Source: Corynebacterium wankanglinii (GTDB lineage: Bacteria; Actinomycetota; Actinomycetes; Mycobacteriales; Mycobacteriaceae). Taken from it: a DNA stretch of 64,000 nucleotides. Position 1 is the first letter of the stretch. Each line of letters begins with the position of its first letter. Position numbers and translations under genes: made by a program. The notes beneath the pieces were generated by a model, which saw nothing but the letters and a program-made list of their open reading frames with translations, searched no databases and had not been told where the DNA came from. The DNA is taken from positions 558,001-622,000 of the forward strand of contig CP061031.1 of the NCBI GenBank assembly GCA_014490595.1, written 5' to 3'. This document shows positions 37,298-46,610 of the stretch, piece after piece.

Positions 37298-38812
37298 TTA
37301 GAGCGGGATGTTGCCGTGCTTCTTCTGCGCCGGATACGCCACCTTGCGCTCCAGCAGGCGCAGGCCTTCGAGTACCCGGTTGCGGGTGGCGTTGGGCTCG
37401 ATCACGGCGTCCACTAGCCCGCGTTCGGTGGCCACATAGGGGTTGAGGTTCTCCTCGGCGTACTGGGATTCGTCCGTACCGATGGCCTCGGCGGCCGTCG
37501 CGGCGTCTGCCAGCGCGATCTGCGCGGTCGGCCACGCGAACACCAAGTCCGCGCCCAGACCTTTGGAGCCGAGCAGCGCGTAGGAGGGGCCGAGCGCCTT
37601 GCGGGTAACCACGGTAATGGTGCCCACCTGCGCCTCCGCGAACGCGTAGGCCAGCGCGGCGGCGGCCGCTGCGGAGCCGGAGCGCTCTTCTTCCACGGAC
37701 GGAAGGAAGCCCGGAGAGTCCACGAACTGCACGATTGGCAGGTTGAACGCGTCGCAAGTGCGGATGAAGCGGGCGGCCTTGCGGGCGGCGTCGCGGGTAA
37801 GGCAGCCGGCGAGCACGCTCGGCTGCGTGGCCACGACGCCGACGGCACGCCCGCCCACGTGCGCAAACCCGGTGACCACGGAGCCTGCGTAGGAGGCCGA
37901 GAGCTCAAAGAAGTCGCCGTCGGCGACGGCGGCGATGACGTCGAGCACGTCGTAGGGCTGGTTGTCGTCGTCCGGCATGAAGGTGTCCAAATCGATGCCG
38001 GAGCCAGAAGCATCCGCGCCGAGCGGGGAGGCGGCCTTGTTATTCAGCGGCAGGTAGCTCACCACCGTGCGGGCCAGTTCCACCGCCTCCACATCGGAGG
38101 CGGCGACGAGCTGGGCAAGACCCGTTTCCGTCGCGTGGACGGCGCTGCCGCCGAGCTCCTCCGCCGTGGTTTCGGTGGCTGCCACCTTGCCCACGACGTC
38201 CGCGGACGTGACGTGCACGGTCGCACCCTGGGCCATGACGGTGATATCCGCCAACGGCACCGTGGCCGCCGCGAGCGCAGCCGCATCGCCCGCAACGACG
38301 GCGATCTGCGGGATCAGGCCCGATGCCCGGGTGGCGGCGCGCAGGATCTGCGCCTGCAGGTGGGCAGTGACAATGCCCTCTTTCCAGCGCGGGCCCGTGG
38401 AATCGTAAATGCCGATCAGCGGCACGCCGGTCTTGGTGGCGAGGTCGTAGACCTTCAGCATCTTGTCGGCGTAGACCTCGCCGATCTGGCCGTCAAAGAT
38501 CGTCGGGTCTTGGGAGAAGACGCATACCCTTCGGCCGTCGATAAGCCCGTAGCCTGTGACCACGCCGTCCGTGGACGGCTTGGACTTGTCCATCTTGTAC
38601 GCCTCGACCCGGTGCTTGGCCAGCGCGTCGGTTTCCACGAACGTTCCCTCGTCCACAAGCTTGAGCACGCGCTCGCGGGCGGTGGCGGCCCCGGCTTCGT
38701 GCACTGCGTCGATCGCGTCCTGACCGACCGGGGCCTGCGCCTCATCCAGGCGGTTGCGAAGATCCTCGATGCGGCCCGCGGTGGTGGTCATGTCGGGTTT
38801 GGATGAACTCAT
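37298..38812 (-). CDS. accD: Acyl-CoA carboxylase beta subunit (carboxyltransferase)
   Basis: 504 residues. It transfers carboxyl from biotin of AccBC to acetyl- or propionyl-CoA. Two crotonase-like halves are visible. The oxyanion-hole regions are around DSTGPRWKEG (first half) and VDSPGFLPSVEEE (second half), with the acyl-pocket helix after it (GSAAAAAALAYAFAEAQVGT). Only one beta-subunit gene is present next to accE, where C. glutamicum has two (dtsR1 and dtsR2). Acetyl or propionyl preference cannot be read here. TAGACT 8 bases before the ATG suggests a near-leaderless start. Confidence 0.94.
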   Translation of the reverse strand: MSSSKPDMTTTAGRIEDLRNRLDEAQAPVGQDAIDAVHEAGAATARERVLKLVDEGTFVETDALAKHRVEAYKMDKSKPSTDGVVTGYGLIDGRRVCVFSQDPTIFDGQIGEVYADKMLKVYDLATKTGVPLIGIYDSTGPRWKEGIVTAHLQAQILRAATRASGLIPQIAVVAGDAAALAAATVPLADITVMAQGATVHVTSADVVGKVAATETTAEELGGSAVHATETGLAQLVAASDVEAVELARTVVSYLPLNNKAASPLGADASGSGIDLDTFMPDDDNQPYDVLDVIAAVADGDFFELSASYAGSVVTGFAHVGGRAVGVVATQPSVLAGCLTRDAARKAARFIRTCDAFNLPIVQFVDSPGFLPSVEEERSGSAAAAAALAYAFAEAQVGTITVVTRKALGPSYALLGSKGLGADLVFAWPTAQIALADAATAAEAIGTDESQYAEENLNPYVATERGLVDAVIEPNATRNRVLEGLRLLERKVAYPAQKKHGNIPL

Positions 38813-38879
38813 AACGCCTCAGTCTAGATTCCGTGTGTACCGCAATGCTTATCGACGGCTCCGCCACCAACGTTTCGGC

Positions 38880-40031
38880 CTACCCGAGAACAGCGCGCGC
38901 CGCCGCCCGCCCGGAGCGCACCGCGCCGTTGAGCGAGCCGCCCACGGTGTAGTCGCCGGCGCGGCGCGGATCGCTGCCGCCAAGGTCGCCCGGGCGCTGC
39001 GACGGCAGCGAGTGGGGAACGTCGGTGCGGGCGAGAAGGTCCCACGTCGAGGCGTCCGTGCCCCACAGGGCGGACAGGTGGGCGGTGACATCCGTGTCGG
39101 TGACCGCCGGGTTGTAGAGGGACGATGCCTGGATGAGCGCCGAGCCGTCCGGTGAGTAGCTCGGGGCGATGTTGGTCATCACCGCGGTGTTGACAACGGG
39201 GCCGGAACGTGTGGCGTCGATGCGCACGAACGGAGTTTCGCTCGGTGCCTCATCCGCGCGGAACCACCAGGTGGTCAGCCCGCGGGTGGTCTTGCCGTTG
39301 TCCTGCGGGGCGGTGGCGGTGATGATGTTGCGCGCTGTGATCGGGCCTTCCAGGGTATCCACTGCGCCGTTGTTGACCGCGGCCTCCACACCGGTCCTGA
39401 TCTCTGCTCCCGCGCGCTTCGCCGCTGCGGCGAGCTGGTTCGGCAGCGCCTGGGCACCGCGGGAGGGCACCGACGGGCGTCCGAGCGCGAAGGTGGTGAG
39501 CAGGAATTGGCCGATCCCGGCGTCCACCGCGTCGGGATCGTCGGCGACGACGCCGGGAAGGAACGGCGCGAGGACCTTGGTGCGGGTCGCGCCCGTGACC
39601 CCGAGGCGGTCAAGCTCCGCTCCGAGCGCCGCACCCTTCTTTGGCGAAGAAGCGGCGAAGCGGGCGAGGCCGGCGATGTCTGTGACGTTGACCAGGCCGC
39701 TCGCCAGCGTCTGCGGGAGCAGGAGTGGGTGTCGCAGTGGGTTTGCCAGCGTTTTCAGCCCCTGCTGTGTGTGTACCTGCACGCCGTGGCCGAACGGCTT
39801 AAGGTCGAGCGCCTCCAGGTCGACCTCGGCGCGCAGCGCCGGGTAAGCGGGGTTGATCAGCTGGAACCCGCGGTCGACGAGGTAGCCGTCCACCGTCTCG
39901 GTGCGCACGCGGCCGCCCACCGTGTCCTCTTTCTCCACTACGAGGACACTCCGGCCGGCCTCAGCCAGAACCTTTGCAGCGGTGAGGCCGGATAGGCCTG
40001 CGCCTACCACGATTACGTCGAATGCAGTCAT
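38880..40031 (-). CDS. FAD-dependent amine-oxidase/phytoene-desaturase-like protein
   Basis: 383 residues. FAD-binding Rossmann start VIVVGAGLSGLTAAKVLAEA and the following VGGRVRTETVDGYLVDRGFQ are typical of the flavin amine oxidase / protoporphyrinogen oxidase superfamily. The C-terminal FAD contact is GDYTVGGSLNGAVRSGRAA. The substrate is unknown. Carotenoid, polyamine or another role is open, because no pathway gene adjoins it. A TACCCT hexamer ends 7 bases before the ATG, so the message is probably leaderless. Confidence 0.83.
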   Translation of the reverse strand: MTAFDVIVVGAGLSGLTAAKVLAEAGRSVLVVEKEDTVGGRVRTETVDGYLVDRGFQLINPAYPALRAEVDLEALDLKPFGHGVQVHTQQGLKTLANPLRHPLLLPQTLASGLVNVTDIAGLARFAASSPKKGAALGAELDRLGVTGATRTKVLAPFLPGVVADDPDAVDAGIGQFLLTTFALGRPSVPSRGAQALPNQLAAAAKRAGAEIRTGVEAAVNNGAVDTLEGPITARNIITATAPQDNGKTTRGLTTWWFRADEAPSETPFVRIDATRSGPVVNTAVMTNIAPSYSPDGSALIQASSLYNPAVTDTDVTAHLSALWGTDASTWDLLARTDVPHSLPSQRPGDLGGSDPRRAGDYTVGGSLNGAVRSGRAAARAVLG

Positions 40032-40096
40032 ACCAGCCAGGGTAGTGGCATCGACGAGGTGTCACCGTGGAGGCGCGGCAACCACCGGGGGTGGGG

Positions 40097-42289
40097 TTAG
40101 CGCTCCCAGACGCGGTGGGAAGCCAGCAGCTCCTTCACCGGATCCGCCGCCTTGTCGGCAGTGTCGACCGCGACGATGCCCGGCTGATCCGCCGGCACGC
40201 GTGCGGCCTCGAGGGCCTGCTTGCCTGCATCGCCCACGGCAACGATGGCCTTCTTGTGGCGCTCGAACTCGCCCAGCATCGTGTTGACATCGGTCTTCGC
40301 GGGCGGGTTCACCACCACTGCTGCGTCGAACTCGATGGAGCTGGCGGTCAGGTAGGTGCGAGAGATGGACACCTCCTTGCCGTCGAGCGAGACGGTGCCG
40401 CCCTTTTCCGCAACCAGCAGCGGGGTGGTGCCGGCGGCGAACAGATCGTCCACCAGCTTGCCCACGGCCTGCGCGGAAGCGTCATCCAGGTCGGTGGAGA
40501 TGAGAATGCCCACCTGGCGGCCGTCGATGGGCCAGGTGCCGCCGATCTGGGACAGCGCCTTAGACGGCTGTACGTCCGCCACCTCCTGCGCGGCCGGGTG
40601 CGGCAGGCCGAGGTTGTCCGCCACCGTCTCAGCGAGCTTCTGGTCAACGTGTGCGAGCACGTCGACATAACGCACCTTCACGGCCTCTTCGTAGCACTTG
40701 CCCAGCTCGAACGAGATCGCCTCGGCGAGGTGCTCCTGCTCCACATCGGTCAGGGAGATGTAGAACAGGCGGGCCTGGGAGAAGTGGTCGTCGAAGGACG
40801 CCGGGAGTTCGCGGGTGATCTCGCCGGAAACGGCCACCGGGACGTCGATGAACGCGCCTTCGTCGACGGTGGCCTCCGCCGGAGCGTTCTCATCCAGGGA
40901 GTTTGGCTTGTACGGGGCGACACCGGTGTGGGAACCAACCTGGTGCATCCCGTCGCGGAGGTTGTCGTTCACCGGCGTCTGCGGGCGGTTGATGGGCAGC
41001 TGGGCGAAGTTGGGCCCACCCAGGCGAGAAATCTGGGTGTCCAGGTAGGAAAACAGGCGGCCCTGCAGCAGCGGATCCGCGGTGACGTCGATGCCCGGGG
41101 GCAGGTGGGACGGGCAGAACGCCACCTGCTCAACTTCCTCGAAGTAGTTGCGCGGGTTCTTGTTCAGCGTCATGGTGCCGATGATCTCCACCGGCGCGAG
41201 CTCCTCCGGCACGAGCTTGGTCGGGTCCAGCAGGTCGATGCCCTTGAACATCTGGTCTTCGGTGTCGGGGAACACCTGGACACCCAGGTCCCACTGCGGG
41301 TAGGCGCCGGCCTCGATGGCGTCGTACAGGTCGCGGCGGTGGTAATCCGGGTCCATGCCACCGGTGATCTGCGCTTCCTCCCACACCTGGGAGTGCACGC
41401 CGAACTTCGGCTTCCAGTGGAACTTCACCAGCGTGGTCTCACCGGCGTCGTTGATGAAGCGGAAGGTGTGGATGCCGAAGCCCTCCATCATGCGCAACGA
41501 GCGCGGGATGCCGCGGTCCGACATGTTCCACAGCGTGTGGTGGGTGGCCTCCGTGTGCAGGCCGACGAAATCCCAGAAGGTGTCGTGCGCGGACTGCGCC
41601 TGCGGGATCTCGCGGTCCGGGTGCGGCTTGCCGGCGTGGATCACGTCCGGGAACTTGATGGCGTCCTGGATGAAAAACACCGGGATGTTGTTGCCAACCA
41701 GGTCCCAGTTGCCTTCTTCGGTGTAGAACTTGGTGGCCCAGCCGCGGGTGTCGCGCACGGAGTCGGCGGAGCCGCGCGAGCCCAGCACGGTGGAGAAACG
41801 GACGAAGACCGGGGTCTCCTTGTCCTTCTTAAACACCGCAGCCTTGGAAATCTTCGACGCGTTCCCGTTGGCCACGAACGTTCCGTGGGCACCAACGCCA
41901 CGGGCGTGCACGGCGCGCTCCGGGATGCGCTCGTGGTCGAAATGAGTGATTTTCTCGCGGAAGTGGTGGTCCTGCACCAGCAGGGGGCCGCGCTGGCCGG
42001 CACGCAGGGACTTGGACGTCTCCGAAAGGCGCGCGCCCTGGGAGGTGGTGAGGTACTCGCCCTGCTGTGCGCGCGGGTCGGTCTCGTCAGCTTGGCCGGC
42101 GCCGAAGTGGAACGGGCAGCCGGTGGCGGTAACGGCGCCAGGAGCCTGCTGCGCCTCAGTATCCTGCGGCGGGGCCACAGGGCCTTCCGGCTGCGCGACG
42201 CCGGGGGTGACGCCGCCCGGCTTACCCGGTGCGGTGTCGCCGGCAGGGGAAGCCGCGTTGGTGGACGGGGTCTGCTGTTTCTCAGCCAT
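40097..42289 (-). CDS. katE: Large-subunit catalase with C-terminal DJ-1/amidotransferase-like domain
   Basis: 730 residues, the HPII type. Catalytic His region RAVHARGVGAHGTF, Asn in RFSTV...WDLVGNNIPVFFI, and the heme-ligand Tyr in RLFSYLDTQISRLG are present. After about residue 560 comes the extra flavodoxin-like domain of large catalases (VGILISTDLDDASAQAVGKL). The first 75 residues are Pro/Ala-rich and disordered. Detoxifies hydrogen peroxide in the cytoplasm. ATG 42289 follows GAAGG; the longer upstream frame has no start signal. Confidence 0.94.
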   Translation of the reverse strand: MAEKQQTPSTNAASPAGDTAPGKPGGVTPGVAQPEGPVAPPQDTEAQQAPGAVTATGCPFHFGAGQADETDPRAQQGEYLTTSQGARLSETSKSLRAGQRGPLLVQDHHFREKITHFDHERIPERAVHARGVGAHGTFVANGNASKISKAAVFKKDKETPVFVRFSTVLGSRGSADSVRDTRGWATKFYTEEGNWDLVGNNIPVFFIQDAIKFPDVIHAGKPHPDREIPQAQSAHDTFWDFVGLHTEATHHTLWNMSDRGIPRSLRMMEGFGIHTFRFINDAGETTLVKFHWKPKFGVHSQVWEEAQITGGMDPDYHRRDLYDAIEAGAYPQWDLGVQVFPDTEDQMFKGIDLLDPTKLVPEELAPVEIIGTMTLNKNPRNYFEEVEQVAFCPSHLPPGIDVTADPLLQGRLFSYLDTQISRLGGPNFAQLPINRPQTPVNDNLRDGMHQVGSHTGVAPYKPNSLDENAPAEATVDEGAFIDVPVAVSGEITRELPASFDDHFSQARLFYISLTDVEQEHLAEAISFELGKCYEEAVKVRYVDVLAHVDQKLAETVADNLGLPHPAAQEVADVQPSKALSQIGGTWPIDGRQVGILISTDLDDASAQAVGKLVDDLFAAGTTPLLVAEKGGTVSLDGKEVSISRTYLTASSIEFDAAVVVNPPAKTDVNTMLGEFERHKKAIVAVGDAGKQALEAARVPADQPGIVAVDTADKAADPVKELLASHRVWER

Positions 42290-42434
42290 ACCTGACAACC
42301 TTCTCGTTGGGGGTGGGGTACGGCCCCGAGGATAGGCCCGTAAAAGCTTGCCGTGTCGGACATATATCCAAATCCCCTCGCCGGCGTGGTGGTAGGCGGC
42401 GAAGCAGACGTCGATAGGCAATATGCTCGGAGCC

Positions 42435-43163
42435 ATGACTGTGCGCGACATTCAGGCCATCCAGGACGCGGTGGCGGAGTATTGGCCCGATGTGAAGTGG
42501 GTGGAATCGACCGGCTCCACCAACGTTGACCTGCTGAAAGAGGGGGCGCCGGGCACGGTGCTCATCGCCGACGAGCAAACAGCGGGCAAGGGCCGCCTGG
42601 ACCGGCACTGGGTCTCGCCGAAAGGTGCGCAGCTGGCCATGAGCATGGTGGTGGAGGTCGGCGATAACCCGCCGCCGTTCGGTTTGCTCTCTATCGCGCC
42701 GGGCGTGGCTGTCACCGACGTGGTGCCGCAGGCGCAGCTGAAGTGGCCCAATGACGTGCAGATCGGCGGGAAGAAGATCGCGGGCATCCTCTCCGCGCTG
42801 GACATGCCGCGGGTGATCGTGGGCATCGGAATCAACGTCGCCATGCGCGCCGAGGACCTGCCAGTGGAGACCGCGACCGCGCTCAACCTCGAGGGCCTCG
42901 AGGTGGATTTCGACGACTTCGCCACCGACATCCTGCTCGCGATGGGCAAGCGCCTCGCACAGTGGCGCGACGGGGACCCGCAACTGCTCGAGGACTACCG
43001 CGCCGTGTGCGCGACCATCGGCCAGCAGGTCCGGTTGGAGCTGCGCGAGGGTGAGGAGGCTGTGACCGGCACCGTCACGGGAGTCAGCGACGAGGGCGAG
43101 GTGCTAATCGACGGCGTTGCGTACTCCGTCGGCGACGTCCACCACCTCCGGCCGACGTCGTAG
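42435..43163 (+). CDS. birA: Biotin-protein ligase
   Basis: 242 residues, without the DNA-binding domain of E. coli BirA, so it is a ligase only and regulation is left to BioQ. Motifs: ESTGSTN, the biotinyl-AMP loop TAGKGRLDRHW, LKWPNDVQIGGKKIAGIL and VGIGINV. It attaches biotin to AccBC and Pyc in this window. TATGCT ends exactly 7 bases before ATG 42435, so the message should be leaderless. The PH-domain gene follows after 22 bases. Confidence 0.93.
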   Translation: MTVRDIQAIQDAVAEYWPDVKWVESTGSTNVDLLKEGAPGTVLIADEQTAGKGRLDRHWVSPKGAQLAMSMVVEVGDNPPPFGLLSIAPGVAVTDVVPQAQLKWPNDVQIGGKKIAGILSALDMPRVIVGIGINVAMRAEDLPVETATALNLEGLEVDFDDFATDILLAMGKRLAQWRDGDPQLLEDYRAVCATIGQQVRLELREGEEAVTGTVTGVSDEGEVLIDGVAYSVGDVHHLRPTS

Positions 43164-43185
43164 CCGTGCAGTACCCTGCCTGGTG

Positions 43186-43662
43186 ATGTCCGGCAAAGCA
43201 ACGTTTCGCGTCGGCGGGGACGAAGTTGTCCTCGCTGACGTCTGCGCGCCGCTGTCGAGCCTGACCATCCCCCTGCTGGAGCTGGTGCTGGTCACCGGCG
43301 TGGCGTGGATGGCGGTGGGCTGGATGGACGTGACCCCGCACGTGGACGCGGGCATGCGCAATATGGTGGTGCTTGTGTGGGCTCTGCTTGCGCTGTGGCG
43401 TTTCCTCCTTCCGCTGGTCGCTTCCCGGCGCCGCCGCTTCATCGTCACCGACAAGCGGATTCTCGCCCGCGGCAGGAGGGGCGCTGTGGATTCCATCCCG
43501 CTGCGCCAGATTCACTCGGTGCGCCGGGAACGCGGGGGGCTCACGGTGGCGGTCTACGGCTACCCGCAGCCGATCGTGTTTGAACGCGTGGGCAAGGTGC
43601 GTGCCGTGGAAAAGACCCTGGGAACGGCCCTGGAAAAGGGCCCGCAGCGGGCGCGGGGGTAG
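43186..43662 (+). CDS. Bacterial PH-domain membrane protein
   Basis: 158 residues. Two membrane helices (LTIPLLELVLVTGVAWMAVG and MVVLVWALLALWRFLLPLVA, residues about 27-76) precede a bacterial pleckstrin-homology domain (RRRFIVTDKRILARGRRGAV, PLRQIHSVRRERGGLTV). The family is common next to birA in actinobacteria, with no firm role. Membrane anchoring with a cytoplasmic PH domain is inferred. ATG 43186 has no clear ribosome site. TACCCT 8 bases before it would permit a leaderless start. Confidence 0.8.
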   Translation: MSGKATFRVGGDEVVLADVCAPLSSLTIPLLELVLVTGVAWMAVGWMDVTPHVDAGMRNMVVLVWALLALWRFLLPLVASRRRRFIVTDKRILARGRRGAVDSIPLRQIHSVRRERGGLTVAVYGYPQPIVFERVGKVRAVEKTLGTALEKGPQRARG

Positions 43663-43667
43663 CTCGC

Positions 43668-44396
43668 TTAGCCCTTGACCTCTGTGGTGTGCAGCTGCTC
43701 GTCGAGGTCCTCCGGGGACAGGTGGCCGCCCAAGAACTCCGCAGTCACGGGCAGGTGCAGGTCCATGTCGGTGCCCGGGCACAGCTCGATGACCGCCTCA
43801 TCCACCGTGTAGTCCAGCACGTGCCCGCCGCGCGCGTGCCCGTCATCGATGAAGTGGACGTGGCAGCCCGGCACCCCGATGCCTTTCGCGTACGCCGGTG
43901 TGCGGAAGCCGCCGATGACGCCCCTAACGTCGGTGAACACGTGCTCCGCGTCATCGGAGACCGCTTCCGACATCGGCGGATAGGGCTTTTCCTGCTTGGT
44001 CACGGTGCGCACCCGGACCTCCCTGAACCTTCCGGTGATTTTCACCGCGGTAAAGAAGTTGTGGCTGGGTTCGGCGTCGTCGATGAACTTGGCCAGCTCG
44101 GAGCGCACCATGCCGGCGGGCGCGTCGAAGCGCAAGCGCGGAACGAAATTGGTCACCACCGTAAACGGGGTGCGTTGCTCCAGGTTGGCCACCCGCGCCT
44201 TGCCGTCGGAGGTGAGTTGGTGGCACACACCGTCGAGGATGAGCATCTCGCCGTCGAGGGCGTCGAATGTGCCTAGGCCGAAGTTTCCCTTGCTCAAAAT
44301 GTCGCCGATGGTCAGCTCGCCGTCGTAGATGCCGTCGAGCAGCGCGGTCATCAGCGAGTTCTGGAAAATGGTGTGGCGGGCGATGGTTGCAGACAT
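43668..44396 (-). CDS. alsD: Alpha-acetolactate decarboxylase
   Basis: 242 residues. Converts acetolactate to acetoin, an overflow product from pyruvate. The family signature GNFGLGTFDALDGEMLILDG is intact, as are TPFTVVTNF and the metal-binding region GCHVHFIDD...GGHVLDY with three His ligands. An acetolactate synthase is not in the window. The branched-chain pathway enzyme could supply the substrate. ATG 44396 follows TACCAT by 7 bases. It is divergent from purK with 52 bases between the starts. Confidence 0.9.
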   Translation of the reverse strand: MSATIARHTIFQNSLMTALLDGIYDGELTIGDILSKGNFGLGTFDALDGEMLILDGVCHQLTSDGKARVANLEQRTPFTVVTNFVPRLRFDAPAGMVRSELAKFIDDAEPSHNFFTAVKITGRFREVRVRTVTKQEKPYPPMSEAVSDDAEHVFTDVRGVIGGFRTPAYAKGIGVPGCHVHFIDDGHARGGHVLDYTVDEAVIELCPGTDMDLHLPVTAEFLGGHLSPEDLDEQLHTTEVKG

Positions 44397-44448
44397 GGCT
44401 GCGATGGTAGCCGGTGGCGCGTGTTCGCTACGGGCTACAGTGTTCTGC

Positions 44449-45630
44449 GTGAGTAACGCCTTTGGTATGCCCGTCGTCGCCGTGATCGGCGATGGCCAGT
44501 TGGCACGAATGATGCAGACGGAAGCCATCGAGCTCGGCGTGGAGACCCGCGTGCTGGCCTCAAACGACGATGCGTCGGCGGCGCAGGTGTTCGGCGATGT
44601 TCGCCTCGGGGACTACACCGTGCTCGAGCACCTGCGCGCCGTCGTGGACGGTGCGGACGCAGTCACCTTCGACCACGAGCACGTGCCCAACGAGTACGCG
44701 CAGCTGCTTATCGATGACGGCGTGACCGTCGAGCCCCGCCCCGAGGCCCTGATATACGCCCAGGACAAACTCGAGCAGCGCAAGCGTCTCGCCGAGGCTG
44801 GCCTGCCTGTGCCAGCGTTCGCCGCCGTCGAATCCGTGGCCGACGCCGAGGTGTTTTGGGACGAGACGGGCGGCCAGGTCTGCCTGAAGGCGACACGCGG
44901 CGGCTACGACGGCCACGGGGTGTGGTTTCCCGCAACCCGCGAGGAGTGTGCGGAACTGGTGGAAGAGCTGCTGGGCCGCGACCTGCCGCTGATGGCGGAG
45001 CAGAAGGTAGCGTTCACCCGCGAGCTGTCCGCCATGGTGGCGCGCAACCGCTCCGGCGACGTGCGCGCCTGGCCGGTGGTGGAGTCCCGCCAGGACGGCG
45101 GCATCTGCCGCGTCGCCATCGCGCCCGCCCCGAACATGTCCGCGGAGCTGGCCGAACGCTGCGAGGAGCTTGCGGTGCGCGTGGCTGAGGGCCTCGGTGT
45201 CACCGGCGTGCTGGCTGTGGAGCTGTTCGAGTTCGAGGGCGAAAACGGCCCGGAAGTCAGCGTCAATGAGCTGGCTATGCGCCCGCACAACACCGGCCAC
45301 TGGACCCAGGACGGCTGCGTGACCTCCCAGTTCGAACAGCACCTGCGCGCAGTGCTGGACTGGCCATTAGGTGCCGTCGATAGGTGTGCACCGGCGACCG
45401 TGATGGTCAACACCCTCGGCGGCGAGGAAGACCCGGACACACCCATGTCCGAGCGCGTCATTGCGGTGATGCGCAAGTACCCGCAGGTGAAGGTGCACCT
45501 CTACGGCAAGGACCACCGCCCCGGGCGCAAGATGGGGCACGTCAACGTGAACGCAGACACGGTCGACGAGGCGCTTGCCATTGCGGAGGACGCCGCGCAC
45601 TACATCATCAACGCAACCTGGAAGGACTAG
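44449..45630 (+). CDS. purK: N5-carboxyaminoimidazole ribonucleotide synthase
   Basis: 393 residues. Makes N5-CAIR from AIR, bicarbonate and ATP in purine synthesis. The ATP-grasp fold is visible: [20 protein letters not shown] start, [14 protein letters not shown] (P-loop-like), [20 protein letters not shown] (metal Glu/Asn) and [13 protein letters not shown] 44449 is chosen because TACAGT ends 7 bases before it. The family's conserved sequence begins at codon 7 (MPVVAV), so ATG 44467 is the alternative. Followed by purE after 4 bases. Confidence 0.94.
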   Translation: MSNAFGMPVVAVIGDGQLARMMQTEAIELGVETRVLASNDDASAAQVFGDVRLGDYTVLEHLRAVVDGADAVTFDHEHVPNEYAQLLIDDGVTVEPRPEALIYAQDKLEQRKRLAEAGLPVPAFAAVESVADAEVFWDETGGQVCLKATRGGYDGHGVWFPATREECAELVEELLGRDLPLMAEQKVAFTRELSAMVARNRSGDVRAWPVVESRQDGGICRVAIAPAPNMSAELAERCEELAVRVAEGLGVTGVLAVELFEFEGENGPEVSVNELAMRPHNTGHWTQDGCVTSQFEQHLRAVLDWPLGAVDRCAPATVMVNTLGGEEDPDTPMSERVIAVMRKYPQVKVHLYGKDHRPGRKMGHVNVNADTVDEALAIAEDAAHYIINATWKD

Positions 45631-45634
45631 ACAG

Positions 45635-46138
45635 TTGGCACAGCCGCAAGTTGGCATCATCATGGGCTCGGATTCGGATTGGGATACCGTTGCCCCGGCC
45701 GCCGAGGTACTCGCGGAGTACGGCATCCCCTTCGAGGTAGGCGTCGTCTCCGCGCACCGCACGCCGGAGAAGATGTTGGCGTACGCCAAGGAGGCGCACA
45801 CGCGAGACCTGCAGGTGATCATCGCCTGCGCCGGCGGCGCCGCGCACCTGCCGGGCATGGTCGCCGCCGCCACGCCGCTGCCAGTCATCGGCATCCCGCG
45901 CGCGTTGGACACCCTCGATGGGCTGGATTCGCTGCTGTCCATCGTGCAGATGCCGGGCGGGGTGCCGGTTGCCACCGTCTCTATCGGCGGCGCGAAAAAC
46001 GCGGGGCTGCTGGCCGCGCGCATCCTCGGTGCCGCCGACCCGTCCGTGCAGCGCAAGATGGCGGACTACCAGGCGCGCATGGCCCAAGAGGTCGAGCGCA
46101 AAGACGAGGCGCTGCGCCAGCGTCTGCTGGGTGAGTAA
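45635..46138 (+). CDS. purE: N5-carboxyaminoimidazole ribonucleotide mutase
   Basis: 167 residues. Moves the carboxyl of N5-CAIR to give CAIR. Motifs [21 protein letters not shown] and [13 protein letters not shown] are the class I PurE signature. The only start that fits the conserved N-terminus is TTG 45635, behind GAAGGA 8 bases upstream inside the end of purK. It directly follows PurK, which makes its substrate. The next gene overlaps its end by 8 bases. Confidence 0.94.
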   Translation: MAQPQVGIIMGSDSDWDTVAPAAEVLAEYGIPFEVGVVSAHRTPEKMLAYAKEAHTRDLQVIIACAGGAAHLPGMVAAATPLPVIGIPRALDTLDGLDSLLSIVQMPGGVPVATVSIGGAKNAGLLAARILGAADPSVQRKMADYQARMAQEVERKDEALRQRLLGE

Positions 46139-46598
46139 CCCCATCGTCGTTTTGGGTGCCCGGGTGATCGACGGGCACCCATCCCGCATGCTCGAGTCCC
46201 GGCTGCGCACTGCACTGCGGGTCTGGCACACCTCACCGGGTCCGATCGTGGTGTCCGGGTTTGGGGAAGCGGGCGTGATGGCCGCGTGGCTTGTTGCCCA
46301 CGGCGTGCCGGAGGCGTCAGTGGCGCTGGAACCGCAGGCGCGCTCCACTAACGAGAATTTGGAACGTTCCCGGGCGCTATTCCCGGACGCCGAGCACCTG
46401 ACGGTGGTTACCAGCACGTTCCACGTCCCGCGCACCCGCGTCTGGGCCCGGCACCTGGGCATCCCTGTGCGCCTCGTGGCGGCGCCGACGCCGGAGACGT
46501 CCCGTGCGAAGAACTACGCCCGGGAGGTGGTTGCCCTGCCGCACTCGGTGGCGCGTGTGGTGTGGCGCCGCTTCGTGCGCCGCGCGTTCGGGCGGTAG
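46131..46598 (+). CDS. YdcF/DUF218-family protein
   Basis: 155 residues. Conserved parts: [13 protein letters not shown] at the N-terminus, [35 protein letters not shown] and [18 protein letters not shown]. The DUF218 fold is thought to bind a nucleotide or sugar phosphate, and some members act in envelope synthesis. This one lacks the membrane helices seen in longer members. GTG 46131 overlaps purE by 8 bases, so it belongs to the purK-purE operon. The IS30 element begins 13 bases after its stop and would cut off any further operon member. Confidence 0.82.
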   Translation: MSNPIVVLGARVIDGHPSRMLESRLRTALRVWHTSPGPIVVSGFGEAGVMAAWLVAHGVPEASVALEPQARSTNENLERSRALFPDAEHLTVVTSTFHVPRTRVWARHLGIPVRLVAAPTPETSRAKNYAREVVALPHSVARVVWRRFVRRAFGR

Positions 46599-46610
46599 GC
46601 GCGGACGGGA

